From the NCBI GenBank assembly GCA_963922205.1, contig CAWUHX010000397.1, positions 62,001-126,000 on the forward strand: a stretch of 64,000 nt of DNA. Direction: 5' to 3'. Source of the stretch: Romanomermis culicivorax. Taxonomy: Eukaryota > Nematoda > Enoplea > Mermithida > Mermithidae. Under the pieces are notes generated by a model that saw only the letters and a list, made by a program, of their open reading frames with translations, was not told where the DNA came from and did not search any database. Of the stretch, positions 46,401 to 58,514 are shown one piece after another; within the stretch, counting starts at the first letter, position 1; each line of letters begins with the position of its first letter. The position numbers were made by a program, and so were the translations under genes.

Positions 46401-48049
46401 TAGTCAGCAATGGGTAGGCCTAGATGGGCGCTGGAAAAGAAAATGGGTTTTGGAAATTGATATGGCCCAGCAAACGGAAATACAAATGGAAGGCACTGTG
46501 GGGGTTGGTGAAATAATCAGTTTGGTCAATTTTGATTTCTTTGACAGCAGTTTCCATGTGCAGATCATCATCGAAAATGATGGGGCCTAAGGCGAAGTGG
46601 GTGCAAATATAGGTACTGGGGTCTTGGTCAAGAGCCAGTTCATGTTTAGGGATGCGATTCATCCAATCAGTGAGGTTGGATCGAGGATTGCCATCAGCGC
46701 TGAACTACATAAAATTGTAAAAGGCCGAGCATAATACCTCATCGAGCATTTGGGTGTGCTGAGCTGAGAGATCATTGACATAGGGGAACTTGGCGGTGGA
46801 GCAAGGCGAGGCTATGGGGTTGGCGAGCAGCATGGTAACTAAGCAGGGTGTTAGGAAGGTAATGGTAATGGGTACTGTTATAAGTGCAGTGGTAAGCCCA
46901 GTAGATTGATGAGGCGTGCTATTAAACCACTCTTAATGGCTGAGGCAAGGGCTGCTTGAAGGCCTTTCAGGTCATTGTACACTTTCTTTTGCAATAGTGC
47001 TGGATCTTCATCATCAGAAACTGATGGTTACTGGTTCCATTCATCTTTCTCCTTCTTCTTTTTCTATTTCGGCACTTTCGGGATGGTCAAGAACTTTGGG
47101 TGGGTTGTCTTTGTCAAGGTTTTGATATCGCAATAGCTGTTCACCTGGATGCCTAAATAAAAAGTCTGACTGTGGTTGGACGATGTGCAATCTTACATGA
47201 AAAATTGATATGCTGAAAGAACCTCATCCTTTATCATCGCTGGTAAGGGGACCAGCAAGAGCGTCATGTATATGATGGCATTCGAATCAGCCGACACCAC
47301 TTTGGTCAACAGAATGTTGGGAAAGGGGGCAATCAGGCTTTGGGCAAGCCAATTGATTTCAGCGGCTTCCAACAAATCGTAGGGGTTTAGTGACATGGCC
47401 TTATAGATCTTCCGTATAACACTGAATTGGCCAAAAGCGAGGAATAGAAGGATCAGACAAAACGTGTGAAGTGTGGCCTAGGCAAAGACATCAGGTTGTA
47501 AATATGAATTCTTGCAATCATTGAAAAAGCAAAGGGCGGCAGGGTATTTGAGGGTAAGCTGGGAGACACCAAGAGCCCACATAGCTGAAATGGTGGCTTT
47601 AAGCGTGTGTTTTTTGGGTTTGAACCTGATACTCCAGGCCAGCTCATAGAGCATGAGGAGATGGTGATGTTTTGTATAACTCAGTAAATGTCCATGTGAA
47701 TGGCTTCCACCACAGGATCTTTGTTTTTCTTTTGTCAATTAGTGCGGTATTGAGTGCCTGGGAGGGCATATATTCCAGTCCAGTCATTGGCTCAATCAAA
47801 AAAGATTACAATGGTGTGTTTGCCATCGACGAGTGTGAAGAACGCAGTCTAATCTTCCAGCATTGCTGTGAAAGTCTCAAAAAAGAACATGGTACTGTTG
47901 GGGAATGCAATCAGCAGGAAAGGCCTGCAATTCCTGATTTCGACAATTATTTGGCACCCAAACCTCGATGCCTTACTTTGCATTGAATACAGCTTTTCCA
48001 GCTCAACAGGAGTTATGTGGTCATTTTGAGGTGGGGAAAGCCCACTCAA
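43469..48049 (-). pseudogene. Unrecognised ORF3 of element M
   Basis: A chain of minus-strand frames (47849-48049, 47193-47396, 46420-46662, 46075-46410, 45809-46078, 44170-44536, 43469-43855 and others) forms a very long decayed coding region ending before the M polypurine tract. It includes a Pro/Gln-rich part near 45560-45740, a His-rich stretch near 45180, a Cys-rich segment near 44700 with an N-H-T glycosylation site, and a long hydrophobic segment near 43850-43900. That layout would fit a surface protein, but I cannot assign a family. The same sequence follows integrase in P, so it is the extra gene of this gypsy family. Protein similarity between the copies supports real coding. Confidence 0.5.
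43740..46893. repeat. Left arm of a 3.1-kb inverted repeat
   Basis: Matches 53233-56355 in inverse orientation, with identity ranging from about 80 to nearly 100 percent along its length. The arms are separated by about 6.3 kb. Confidence 0.9.
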
Positions 48050-48053
48050 CTCA

Positions 48054-48447
48054 TGTTGTAGTGTACTTCCACCGATTTTAGGATTTTGGTATAAGATTGT
48101 CGATTTTGTGAAGAGGTGAACAAGTTCAAAGTGGACCCAGCAGAGCGGACCATGGAAGGTGTCTTACTGTAGCCCAGATTCAGTACCCATGTGGTGAGCT
48201 CTCTTATTATTATTGTTGTTATCCTTTTTGCTGTGTTTCTCCAGCAGGTGGGACATTTTAGTATTGCTCCACCCATGCTTCATTTTGTATATGTAAGTTG
48301 TTTTCTCGTAGGTTAAATCATTAGGAGAAAGCTCTAAGCTTTTGGGTAAGTGTGAGTGTTGGATACATGTGCATTAAAGATGATACCTGGACCCAACTCC
48401 TGGCTTTCGGACTTCTCGAAACCCTGACTTAATTTTCAAATACAACA
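48054..48447 (+). repeat. 5' LTR of element P
   Basis: A 394-bp LTR with TGTTGTAG...TACAACA termini, followed at once by the primer-binding site. Related to the M LTR in inverse orientation. Confidence 0.85.
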
Positions 48448-48464
48448 TTGGTGGGCCCCTTCTT
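48448..48464 (+). promoter_or_regulatory. Primer-binding site of element P
   Basis: TTGGTGGGCCCC directly follows the CA end of the LTR. Confidence 0.8.
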
Positions 48465-48744
48465 GGTTTGCACACCTTATTTCCATGCCCTTGCCCTGCA
48501 TCTGACTCCCCTTTTCAAGTCTAGAAACTCGACCACACTGCTCTTGTGCACAAGGATATCTAGGAGGACTCTAAAAATCGCTTAGGAATATGCTATGTGT
48601 GAATTATACGCCTACCAATCAACACCGCCAAGATTCACAGTTAAGCTCGCCTAATGCTGCATCAAATGTTGCACGCCACATTTTGAATTTGGATGAACAA
48701 GGACCTGCTAATGTTTAATTAAAGTACAATTTTCCAGGCACCCT
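48465..48744 (+). other. Leader of element P
   Basis: No gene; untranslated leader between the primer-binding site and Gag. Confidence 0.6.
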
Positions 48745-50420
48745 TTGGTGAGCCTCGCGCCTCTTAATCCACTCATTCCTACTTTCAGCGATGCCGGGTG
48801 GCATGGAGGAATCACTCAACAGGCGCTGCAGTCATCTACAAGCATGCCGCCCACAAATTCAACACTGCCACCAGTTTCCTGGCAAGTTTCAAATCCGGCC
48901 CCCCCCAGTGATACTAGCGCATCCACTGCACCTCCAATACTGCCACCACAAACTCCCCCAAACATGGCAACTGATCTGAACATGGACCGCACTGATTCCA
49001 TGCATTCATTTATCAATTTTGGACCACTGCTGGCCTCAGCCGCATCCCAAGCTAACTGGGGTGATCACTGCAGCAGTATCCCTATCGCTGATGCCAATGA
49101 AGTTCAAAAATTTTTGATTAGAAGTGTGATACCATTAAACAATTGAACACTGCCGCCAGAATTACCAACCATGTCCCAACTGTACAAACTATTGACCAAA
49201 TTATCAGCGCCATCTCTGATCAATTTCAAGCCCAGCAACTACATGTGCCCCACAAAATCCAGGAACAAGTTCAAGCCACAAATGCATGATTCACCACCCT
49301 TGCTGAAAAAATTCAGCAGCTAATTTCAATCAGGACTGCTGCCCCAGTGCATAACAATCCACCAATGCCTAGGCCACCGGCGGGGAACTCACAGTTTCAC
49401 TGTGAGGAGTCACATGATATTTACATCACCAACGACACTTTCTGTGAAAGCAAGCTGGCTCTGGCTTATGCACCACAGCTGCAGTGAGTTAAACCAAAAC
49501 CGCCTTCAACAGATACCCCCTATAACAAGGAATTTTCATGTATGGCTTCTGGCTATGATGATATTCCCTGTGCAGCCCCAAATCGACACCTGCCACCCAT
49601 GGCCCACTGTTTTGGATTCTCAGATTACTCACCTGATGACTATTATGACAATCAGCAACCTCCCTTTGACCCATCATGCATGTCACACCATGAAGAAGAT
49701 AGCGGAATAAAGACAATTGTCAATAATATGCACCCCCTCATAATTGACAGGACTGCTACCAATAAACGCCTCCTCTCCTTCTTTATTGGCTTACAATGCT
49801 TCAAATCATGTGAAGATGAGCACTCTCAGCCGCCTGACCCCTGACATGCCAAGCAATATGATACAAGATATGATGCCGTACGAAGACGCAAAGAATTCCC
49901 TAATGTTCCAATTGGCGCCTGATTGTAATCAAATGACCCTCAAATGTGAACTAGCTTCAATTGCGCCTGAAGCCGAAGGAGAACCCCCAGCTTTCCTAAA
50001 TAAGGCAATGACTTATAGTCAATTATTTTTCAACTTTTTTAACTAAAATGCTTTTTTCTATCAATTGACTATTGGTGAGCATGCCAAAAGTTTTACAAAT
50101 GTTCAACAATTAGCCAACGCCATCCCCAAAGCCTGAAGTGTTCTAAATGCCACAAAAAAGATAATCTGCACCACTGTGCAGCCTATCCTTGTGAACCAGG
50201 CCGTTCAGGATGCCTTCCCTCTGTGATCCTCTCAACCTCCATTTCCCAATTTGATGGTTGCCATAGCACAGACTGCTCACAAGACTGCCATCACAACCAC
50301 CAACCCTCTGTAGATCGTCAAATTACAGAACATGTACCAGTGCAGCAAAAAAACATTTCCCTCCAACAACCACAACCTGAAACAGAAATCCTTTTAGAAC
50401 AATTGATAGAACAATGATCC
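48745..50420 (+). pseudogene. Gag region of element P
   Basis: Frames 48745-49146, 49402-49844, 49744-50046 and 50223-50417 lie where Gag is expected, between leader and protease. The first is Pro/Ser/Thr-rich. Near 50130 a CSKCHKKDNLHHC motif looks like a degenerate zinc knuckle. The capsid is not clearly recognisable and the reading frame is broken by many stops, so the call rests mainly on position. Confidence 0.5.
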
Positions 50421-50554
50421 GGAGAACTACCAATCCCACACCCGTGATCCGCCCCTGCCAGAAAATTCACAACCCCAGGATAATTATCATATCAATTTGA
50501 CCACTCAGCAAGCCCAGACCACTTGCACCTTACTCAAAATCAGCTTGCAGGTTT

Positions 50555-51744
50555 TTGGTGCGATGCCCACAAATCCGTCATGCACAATACCGAAGACTGT
50601 GTTTTACTGAAATGTCAAAATGCCCAAAGAAATTGAAGATCCAATTAAGGTCGCACCCATATAATACACAGCAACGCCTGCTCGACTTCCAAACAAATTT
50701 TGGCGCCTTTCAAATACCCCTCAAAATTGGAAGTGTCAAGGCTTATGCCCTCATCGACATTGGTGCCCAATGTTGGGTGTTGTCCTCCAGCCTCATTAAA
50801 TGCACTTTCTATAAGCAGTTGCTTTCGCTCCCTATTTGTGGAAAAATCAAAGTCCCAAATCATGGAAAAATCAAAGTTGGTGCCATCCTCACCACCCACA
50901 GTCCCATTGTTGTTACAATGGAATCTGCTTTCCACAAACATATGATCAAATGCATCATCCTTGATGACAACAGCAATGATCAATGTATAATCGGCATACA
51001 TGCAGAGCATAGAAATTCTGCTGGCAGTTAGCCAGGACAGGGGGGTGGAATACAATTTTTTTATTCTTGATAATAAAAAGAAAGGTCTTAGAAAGTCTTC
51101 TAACATCCAAACAGCATATTCTCACAACTATATTAGTCAGATATATTAAATAATTTGCTTAGACAACACTTTTTATAGTTTTAATGTTACTCTTTTGGAA
51201 TCAAGTATGCTTTGTTTAGAAAAATTGTTAAACTAAAGGATCATTTCCATTTTTATGATGACTTTCTTTTCTGTCTTGATCATTTTCCTTCATCAACTTC
51301 TCAATCATTGCTAGGGGAGTCAAATCTGCTGGGGGTCAGCAAGAATCTGCTGAGAATCAATAAAAATCTGCTGGGGGTCAAAACCCCCCGAACTCCCCCC
51401 CCCCCCCCCCCCCCCCATGTGCATGTATGACAATCAGTATCAATTTCTTGCTGCATCCCCATATCCATGCCATCCTCAACTTGAAAGACAACTATATCGA
51501 GATCCAAGATGTGAAACTGCCACTTAGGGTCATTGCTGTGGTCAGACCCTTGACAAAATCATTTCTTAGTGCAGCCTGCGACAATGTTCTGGAAGAAATC
51601 TCCGAAGAAGAGAGAGTAAGTTTTTGTGAAGATAAATCAGAAACTTTCAGCCAGATAGAAGAAATCGAAGCCAAACAATGGGTTGGGACCCCCAACCTAG
51701 TCTACACCAACTGCCCGCACAGGGGATGGAGATCACAGAGTTAG
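50555..51744 (+). pseudogene. Protease of element P, interrupted by a 0.4-kb insert
   Basis: The frame 50555-51031 contains ALIDIGAQC, a protease site with the usual Thr/Ser changed to Ile. It breaks at about 51004 after a QCIIGI segment. The partner block (FLLHPHIHAILNL) resumes at about 51445 in the frame 51427-51744, which then gives the protease-RT linker. The intervening 51005-51429 is an insertion. Confidence 0.75.
50995..51429. mobile_element. Insert in P protease with 10-bp inverted ends and poly-C
   Basis: CATACATGCA (50995-51004) and its inverse complement (51420-51429) bracket the insert. It holds three 21-bp tandem units (AATCTGCTGGGGGTCA-type, 51322-51384) and a run of 22 C (51395-51416). 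The flanking AATCGGCAT and AATCAGTAT may be a decayed target duplication. No gene is visible. Confidence 0.5.
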
Positions 51745-52430
51745 TCAAACTTGTTCAATGGTGCAAGTGATTCATTCTGCAATTGGCCACATTGTCAAGC
51801 CCGCTCTATGCACAGCATCACCATGATTGCAACTATGACGTCACTGAAGATCATAAAAAGGCTTTTGATGGCATCAAGAAAGCCTTAACATCATAACCTT
51901 TTCTCGGCTATTCGGTTTATGATGGCAAAGCCCAATTTGTCATTCAAACCCATGTGAGTACAACCACCAGGGAATTTACCGAGAAAGTGACAATATTATT
52001 ATTATATTATACCAAGAAAGTGACAATGATAAATGGGTAATTGGGTACAACAGCCACGTTCTTACCAATGCTGAAACCCACTACAGCACAACAGAATGGG
52101 AATGTCTCACCATCTTCTATGGATTCTGTATGTACGGCCACTACATTTATGGCTAGAAAATTGTTGTCCCTACTGATTATAAACCACTCGAATGGCTCAA
52201 AGATGAAAAACACAGCAATTCCCGATACAGCAATTGGCCATCAATCTCCAAGATCACAATTACAAAGTTGAATACTTCAAAGGTAAAGACAATACCTGTG
52301 CTGATTTTTTATCCAGGAAAGATGATCGTGAGAAGCCACTGATTCTGAGTACCAAGGAATTAGCGGCCGAGATGTTTGGCCCTCAATTTCGACCCTCTGG
52401 TGGGATATCGAATGCTGATCCCATATAGGA
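51745..52430 (+). pseudogene. RT thumb remnant and RNase H of element P
   Basis: The catalytic RT core is missing: the protease linker is followed near 51750 by a LVQWCK-type thumb motif. RNase H then reads AQFVIQTHVS, with the first catalytic Asp changed to His. Broken blocks equivalent to WVIGYNS, TEWECL, TDYKPLEW and CADFLSRK follow, the last in 52234-52428. These blocks match the RNase H of Q closely. Confidence 0.8.
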
Positions 52431-52553
52431 ACCAATATTTCGTTGATTAAAATCTCACCACCCACCCGAATTGATGTGAACATCAATGCCATCATCAATG
52501 CCATGTCAAAACAACCCATCAATCAAACCATGATCTCCAGATCCATGTTGTGA

Positions 52554-53110
52554 GTGGTCAATTATGTGCCAACTCCAGTTGAAACTATAGTCATCACTAC
52601 ACAAGAAGAAATCCAAGGTGCAAGAGCGGCAGATCTGGACATTACAAAGATCATCAAAGCCCTACAAACTGCTAATATTACAAGACAGCCGTCTGTTTTC
52701 TTGGCTGAAGATGGCATCCTGTATCTACAAGCCAAAAATCAATGCCAACTTGTCCTACCCACCACACTTGTTGATCAAACTCCTCACCAATTCCACAGTG
52801 CAAAAATATTGAATCACGATAAATCTAACCACAGGTTAGCAGCCATCAAAGTTCATTTTTTTGGCCCCCTATGGAAGAAGCCATGTGGAATTGGATTGAA
52901 AGCTGCAAGATTTGCCAATTAATGTCACCATGCACAATGCTGCCACAGTCTTTATTGCTGATTCAGCCAACCCATCCTTTCGGAATTGTCATCATGGATA
53001 TTGTCAATATCTCTCGGGTAGGTGAAAAAAGACCTTATGTTATCCTGTTGCAGGATTATCCCACAAATGTGGATTTACAAATTGGAAGTCCAGGCCCACT
53101 TAGATACTGA
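52554..53110 (+). pseudogene. Integrase fragment of element P
   Basis: The frame 52554-52922 carries the N-terminal part with QFHSAKILNHDKSNHR of the zinc-binding domain. The frame 52871-53110 gives CKICQLM and the start of the core (IVIMDIVNIS with the first Asp, then GEKRPYVILLQDY). The rest of the core is absent. Confidence 0.85.
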
Positions 53111-53148
53111 AAATGACCTGCCGCTCCCCATCAACCTTGATTAGGTTT

Positions 53149-53222
53149 GGATAGAATGCCTAATGGATAGAATGGGAACTGGATAGAATGTTTGGATAGA
53201 ATGCCAATTTTTGGATAGAATG
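53149..53222 (+). repeat. Five copies of GGATAGAATG at a junction
   Basis: GGATAGAATG occurs at 53149, 53165, 53181, 53194 and 53213, spaced 13-19 bases. The cluster lies exactly between truncated integrase and truncated ORF3. Confidence 0.9.
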
Positions 53223-53232
53223 CCAACCTCTT

Positions 53233-56200
53233 CACCACTGCACTTATCACAGTACCAATTACCGTTACCTTCCTAACACCCTGCTTAGTATTTTACAGGC
53301 CTATGCCGGCTGGCCCCAAAGAATAAGAGCTACCATGCTGCTCACCACAGCCATAGCCTCGCCTTGCTCCACCTCCAAGTTCGCCTATGTCAATGATCTC
53401 TCGGCTCAGCACACCCAAATGCTCGATGAGGTATTATGCTCGGCCTTTTACAATTTTATGTAGTTCAGCGCTGATGGCAATCCTCGATCCCGCCTCACTG
53501 ATTGGATGAATCGCATCCCTGAACATGAACCGGCTCTTGACCAAGACCCCAGTACCTATATTTGCACCCACTTAGCCTTAGGCCCCATCATTTTCGATGA
53601 TGATCTGCACATGGAAACTGCTGTCAAAGAAATCAAAATTGACCAAACTGATTATTTCACCAACCCCCACAGTGCCTTCCATTTGTATTCCTGTTTGCTG
53701 GGCCATATCAATTTCCAAAACCCATTTTCTTTTCCAGCGCCCATCTAGGCCTACCCATTGCTGACTAGAGCCTCGGTGCATATGTTGACCACTGAGGAGT
53801 TGCTCAAACACCTGATTATGGCCTCCACCACAGAACCATTCCATGACGAATTGCTTGAAACACCCATTTTTGATCTGAATATTGAGAAACTCCAGGCTAA
53901 CATCACCATGTTGTCACCAACCTGTCCCCTTGTTGTGGCAGACCTCATGCTTTCAGCGGCCTCTGTCAATGAATTCCTCATGCTCATGCTTGATGATATT
54001 TCAACCTTGAGGCACATTTCTGCCAGGATGACAACACCAGAACACTAACTTGAAATGGAAATTGAAGTCGAAGTTACCACCATCTCTGATCAAACCTTGT
54101 CCAATATCCCCAAAGAGACCTCTGTCGATACTGAAGCCACCATAGATGTCGTACAGCCCACCCCTGCTGTTGATCCATGGATTTACTTGGCTTTACCTAG
54201 CCCCCCAATGATTGGTACCATGACCAGAGCCAGATATATTCCATGGGTTAGGTTTTCACAACAATTTGTTTCAGATTCTCAGTGGTCTGCTTTTGCCACA
54301 GCCCTTAAAGCATACAGTTTCATTGGTGAGACTACCCTCTGGCCTTATGAGATCAAATCAGGGAAATTTTTTTACTGGCCACCACTGCTGCACCTACTGT
54401 GCCTCAACCAACACCATCAGTTCCAACAGCTCCCATTGTTGCACAATCAGCACCTCAGCCTGTCGCTGCACAATCACTGCTGAGAGTTCTGATAGACGTT
54501 CAACAGCAACAACCCAGCACCTTCAACCACCAAGCTCAACAAACAAGGCCAACCTATCAAAAAGCCTGCCCCTTATGAGCACTCCATCAAACAGATGACA
54601 CAACAACAAGAGGAGGTCAAATCCTGAAAAGCCCCTAAAGCCCACCCGCTGAGCCTAAAGAGGCTGAGCCAATGAATGACAAAACACTTTGAACAATGGG
54701 CCAAGTAAAAAGAACACTAAACAGCTGGTTAAGCCTGTTTAACCACTGGTGAGACAGCACAGTGGAGAGTCACTCCCATGAAACAGTCAAGTAGTCAAGA
54801 ACAAATGGATCAAACTTTGATGCCAATGCCGCAAGCACCACTGGCCAATCGTTTTAATTCTCACCAATCTTGCCAGGATTCAAATCAATGTGATGACCAT
54901 CAATACCACAAATTAGACCATTCCCATCATCATGATGGTGATACACCAGATAGCCGCAATCAACACTATTGTGGTGATGCCCAGCATCATCTGATGTAGA
55001 GTGAACAAACCCACCAAATCTACTCTATTGGTTTTTATGATGCCAATTATCAAAGCATTTTCCCTGTTCACCAACCAAACTGATCAATTACATTAGTATA
55101 TTGCACTATGACACCCAAATCAAATGCCCCCTTGAAGCCTTGAAGAATCTGCCACCTCAGCCGGAGTTCAAGGCCCAGTTGCCTCCAGCCCGCCCTATGG
55201 ATGTAGAAATGACTACTACAAAATCAAAACTGCTATGAGGACTACAGTGTCCTTGCTGACTACGGCCTTGGCATCATTACCTTCTACCACTCTCACATCT
55301 ACGCCATTCACAACAGCTTCACATGCAGCAACTACAAGCACGGCAGCGTCGCAGCCAACTTTGGTAATTGTTACCCAAACCATACTCAGAGCTGTCCCCC
55401 CAGCTGGTATGGCTTCACATGCTGATCTGCAATTGCCGAGCCAGGCAGTTACCTTGCATAATTAGGTCCATTTTTCAACCACTGATCAACCGCACACGAT
55501 TATGCTGGCAATCCTGCACTATCCTCCCCGCATCGACCCAAGCATTGAGTTCTTCTCATCATGCACCACCCAAGAAAGGGTGCTATAATCTTTTTCGGTC
55601 AACTGGGTAGATGTGTTTTGATTGCCATTCACGTTGGAGCCACCAACACCTTGTTTGCCATTTACCAAGAGTTTCCTGACCACTATCATCCCAGCTACCT
55701 CAAGACCCATCCCCCCATCTCTCCCGACGTTGCGACCCTTATCCAGCTATGGGTCATGGGGATTTGGGCTGAAGAGTTGGGATGTGTTGAGGCTGTTCAA
55801 ATGGCCCACTTCACTTTGTTTCTATAGGAGGCCCTCAGTTTGGGTGGATGGGGTATCCTCAATACACACGTTTCCCATTGTCATTCGATACCACCCACAT
55901 CTACCACATTTTCCTCCAGTATCATAGTGGTTCTGCTGCCCACTCCACAGCCCAGAACCAACCTGCTATCACCAATACCTATGTGCACCTAAATGTCCTC
56001 TTCATGCCCTTGGGGCGATGCCCTCAATACTACTTCCATATGGACTGCTATAAGATCAATATGATTCTTGCCACGACCATCTCACCATCGCAACAACTGA
56101 TACAAGGACCGTGATAACCACTGTAATCACAGGCGTTCCACTTTGTCAGACCATCACCATTGATCCAACACAATTTTTTGTACAGTAATTTTTCATTTGT

Positions 56201-56355
56201 TTTGTTTATTTTCTTTGTTACTTGCCTCATTTTTCTCCCAGTTGTTCTGTTCTAATCTCGTTTTTTGTGCTTTATTGTTCATACTAGTTTACCTTCCCAC
56301 CCTGCAGCCTTTACCCGCCTGCTACAGTACCAATGCTTCAAAATGTTCTGCCGCA
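53233..56355 (+). pseudogene. Unrecognised ORF3 of element P, right arm of the inverted repeat
   Basis: Frames 53506-53748, 53758-54048, 54055-54483, 54778-54999, 55235-55465, 55561-55827, 55848-56114 and 56197-56379 correspond one by one to minus-strand frames in M. Relative to M, the first kilobase of the gene is missing and the end is cut at 56355. A 42-bp insert near 53290 is unique to this copy. Function unknown; see the M entry for the layout. Confidence 0.5.
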
Positions 56356-57210
56356 AACTTTCTTGAATGTGAGACCTAAGTGCAGGATGTTGTTCAATGG
56401 TAGCATGATAATAGTGTCCAATGAGATAAGTGTGATACTCAATAATAAAATTAGCAGAATCGTAATGGGGAGCAGAAGTAATAATATTACAAACATCAGC
56501 ATCACAGTTAGCATATGTGTTAAAATAAGAACCATGACTGCCACGATAATTAGAGTTTCCTCTATACCTGTACTTGCCTCTATTGTTTCTCCAATTTGGG
56601 GTGATGCCAACATTATTGCCAAAGTTTGGATTGTAATGGTAGTGATACCTATTCTCAGTGTAAGGAACTACTTGATGATCAGAAGAAGGCTGAGTTTGAG
56701 GATTAATGCACTTTAACCATTTGCAATCTGCAGTGCTGTGCATGTTGCTTTTATGAGCCTCACACCTATGACCAGTGGATTGAATAGATGAAGGTCAATT
56801 ACGATTCCTACTCTGAGATTGATCATAATGAAAGTGAGAATGATTATCAGAACGTAAATGATCACGGCTGCATGAGGCTGAGAAATCATGGTGTGCAGAG
56901 TTATGGCGACTTCCATTAGTCGAATATTGAGAGTGAGAAGGTCGAAAATCAAAAGTGAACTCAGGTTGCCTGTGATTATGAACTCCATCAGACATTTGCT
57001 GAAGAAAATCTGTAATTTTACCTACAGGAACAGTAGCTTCACTGAAGAAAACTGTAGGCTTATCTGAAGCGGAATTTTCAGAGTTACAATTAGGAGATTG
57101 TGAATGAGGAAAATGTTTTCTATCCTGACATCTTTGAGAAGGAGGAGTAGGAGGTTGAGGTTGAGGATCAGCTTGTTTGATGAGAATGGGTCATTCTGCA
57201 GTACCAATCT
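56340..57210 (-). pseudogene. Gag C-terminal half of a further gypsy element
   Basis: One minus-strand frame of about 285 codons with a single stop near 56800. It has a Pro-rich start, a His/Ser-rich middle, a C-x3-H...H-x4-C knuckle (CEAHKSNMHSTADC) near 56745 and an Arg/Gly/Tyr-rich nucleic-acid-binding tail. It is cut at the P junction at 56355. It is not close to the other Gags in the window. Confidence 0.6.
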
Positions 57211-58514
57211 TGGCTTTCATTGCACTATTTTCAGCACCTCACTTCTGCATTGTTATTTATTTATGTGTATAAGTCCCCCCAACAACCAAATTTTTTCAGC
57301 TCGGACTACTTCCTCAAATGTAGTCTGAGTTACCCACATCTGTTGTCCCTCTGTGTAGGAAAATCTTATTCATAATCTTGAGTTGTATATTATGCATGCT
57401 AAACATGACGTATATACATGTCCCTTCACCACTGCATTTCTGGTGTAAACTCCTGCATCTACCCTGTGGATATAGGTAGAGGGATTTACCCATAGCTATA
57501 GGTTCTGAAGAGTGAGTGGTCATTCAGCAAGGTTTTGCCTGACACTGACCCACAAACCTCTGAGAGCAGACCTTGGAAGAGCTTCAGAATTTCACTTTGT
57601 GCATGATGCTTGTTTTTGTTTTGAATTTTGCATTTGCTTCATTTCCTTTTCTTTCTTTTGCTCACAAATTTTTGTTCCAAAAACTTTTTCCTTTGGCTTT
57701 TGTTTCCAAAAACTTTATTGAGTTAGCTGTTTCATGGCACAACTCGCCAATAGTGTAGCCAGCCGTCCCACATTGATCCACTGCTGTCACCCTGACATTT
57801 TATTTTTTATCGACAGTAAGTTGCATGCATTTTTACAAGCTTATTTTATGTGCATGTTCTGTTCTTTTCTTGGTCTTTCTGGTTTGAGTTTCCCACTGTG
57901 CTTGTCTTCGGACTGCCTGACAGCCAATAAGACTCATAGTGGTCAGTTTCCACCAATCTGATCAATCATTATGCCTTGGCCTAGCTCGCACACATTCCCA
58001 TGCTGTGGCTGGAGACTGCTTCTAGAGTTAATCTCATGTTAACTTTGGTAGTGAAGGTCGTGCTTATGTCCATAATCGAGAAAAGCTGTCCATCTAAAAT
58101 CAAACTTCATCCCAAAATTTTTAAAAATTTCTAAAAAAACTCAAAACTGTTCAAATTTCCCATAACAAAAACAACAAATTTTCCAAAGTTCCTAACATTC
58201 TCATCATCATACTCTCAACAAATTTCATTTCCAAATTTTAAAAAACTATTTTCTTATTTTCTATTACTTTTTGGTCAAAAAACTATATTTTCTAAACTCC
58301 ACATCTGTTTAAGTATCTTTCTCTGAGTACCTGCTCTCAGTGACCTTCTACCTATTGATAAGTTTACATAAGACAGATCTTCTAGAGTTCTCCTGATCAT
58401 CCTAACTGATGCCAATATTCAACTTGATAAGACCCTTCTCAACAGTCACATTGACCTTCTGGTTTTCACACCGCTCGTCCTTAGATCAGTAGACTATCAT
58501 AACTATTGATATTT
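57211..58514. other. Gene-free stretch
   Basis: AT-rich, with T-rich segments near 57600-57700 and A-rich ones near 58080-58300. No recognisable coding sequence or paired repeats. Confidence 0.5.
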
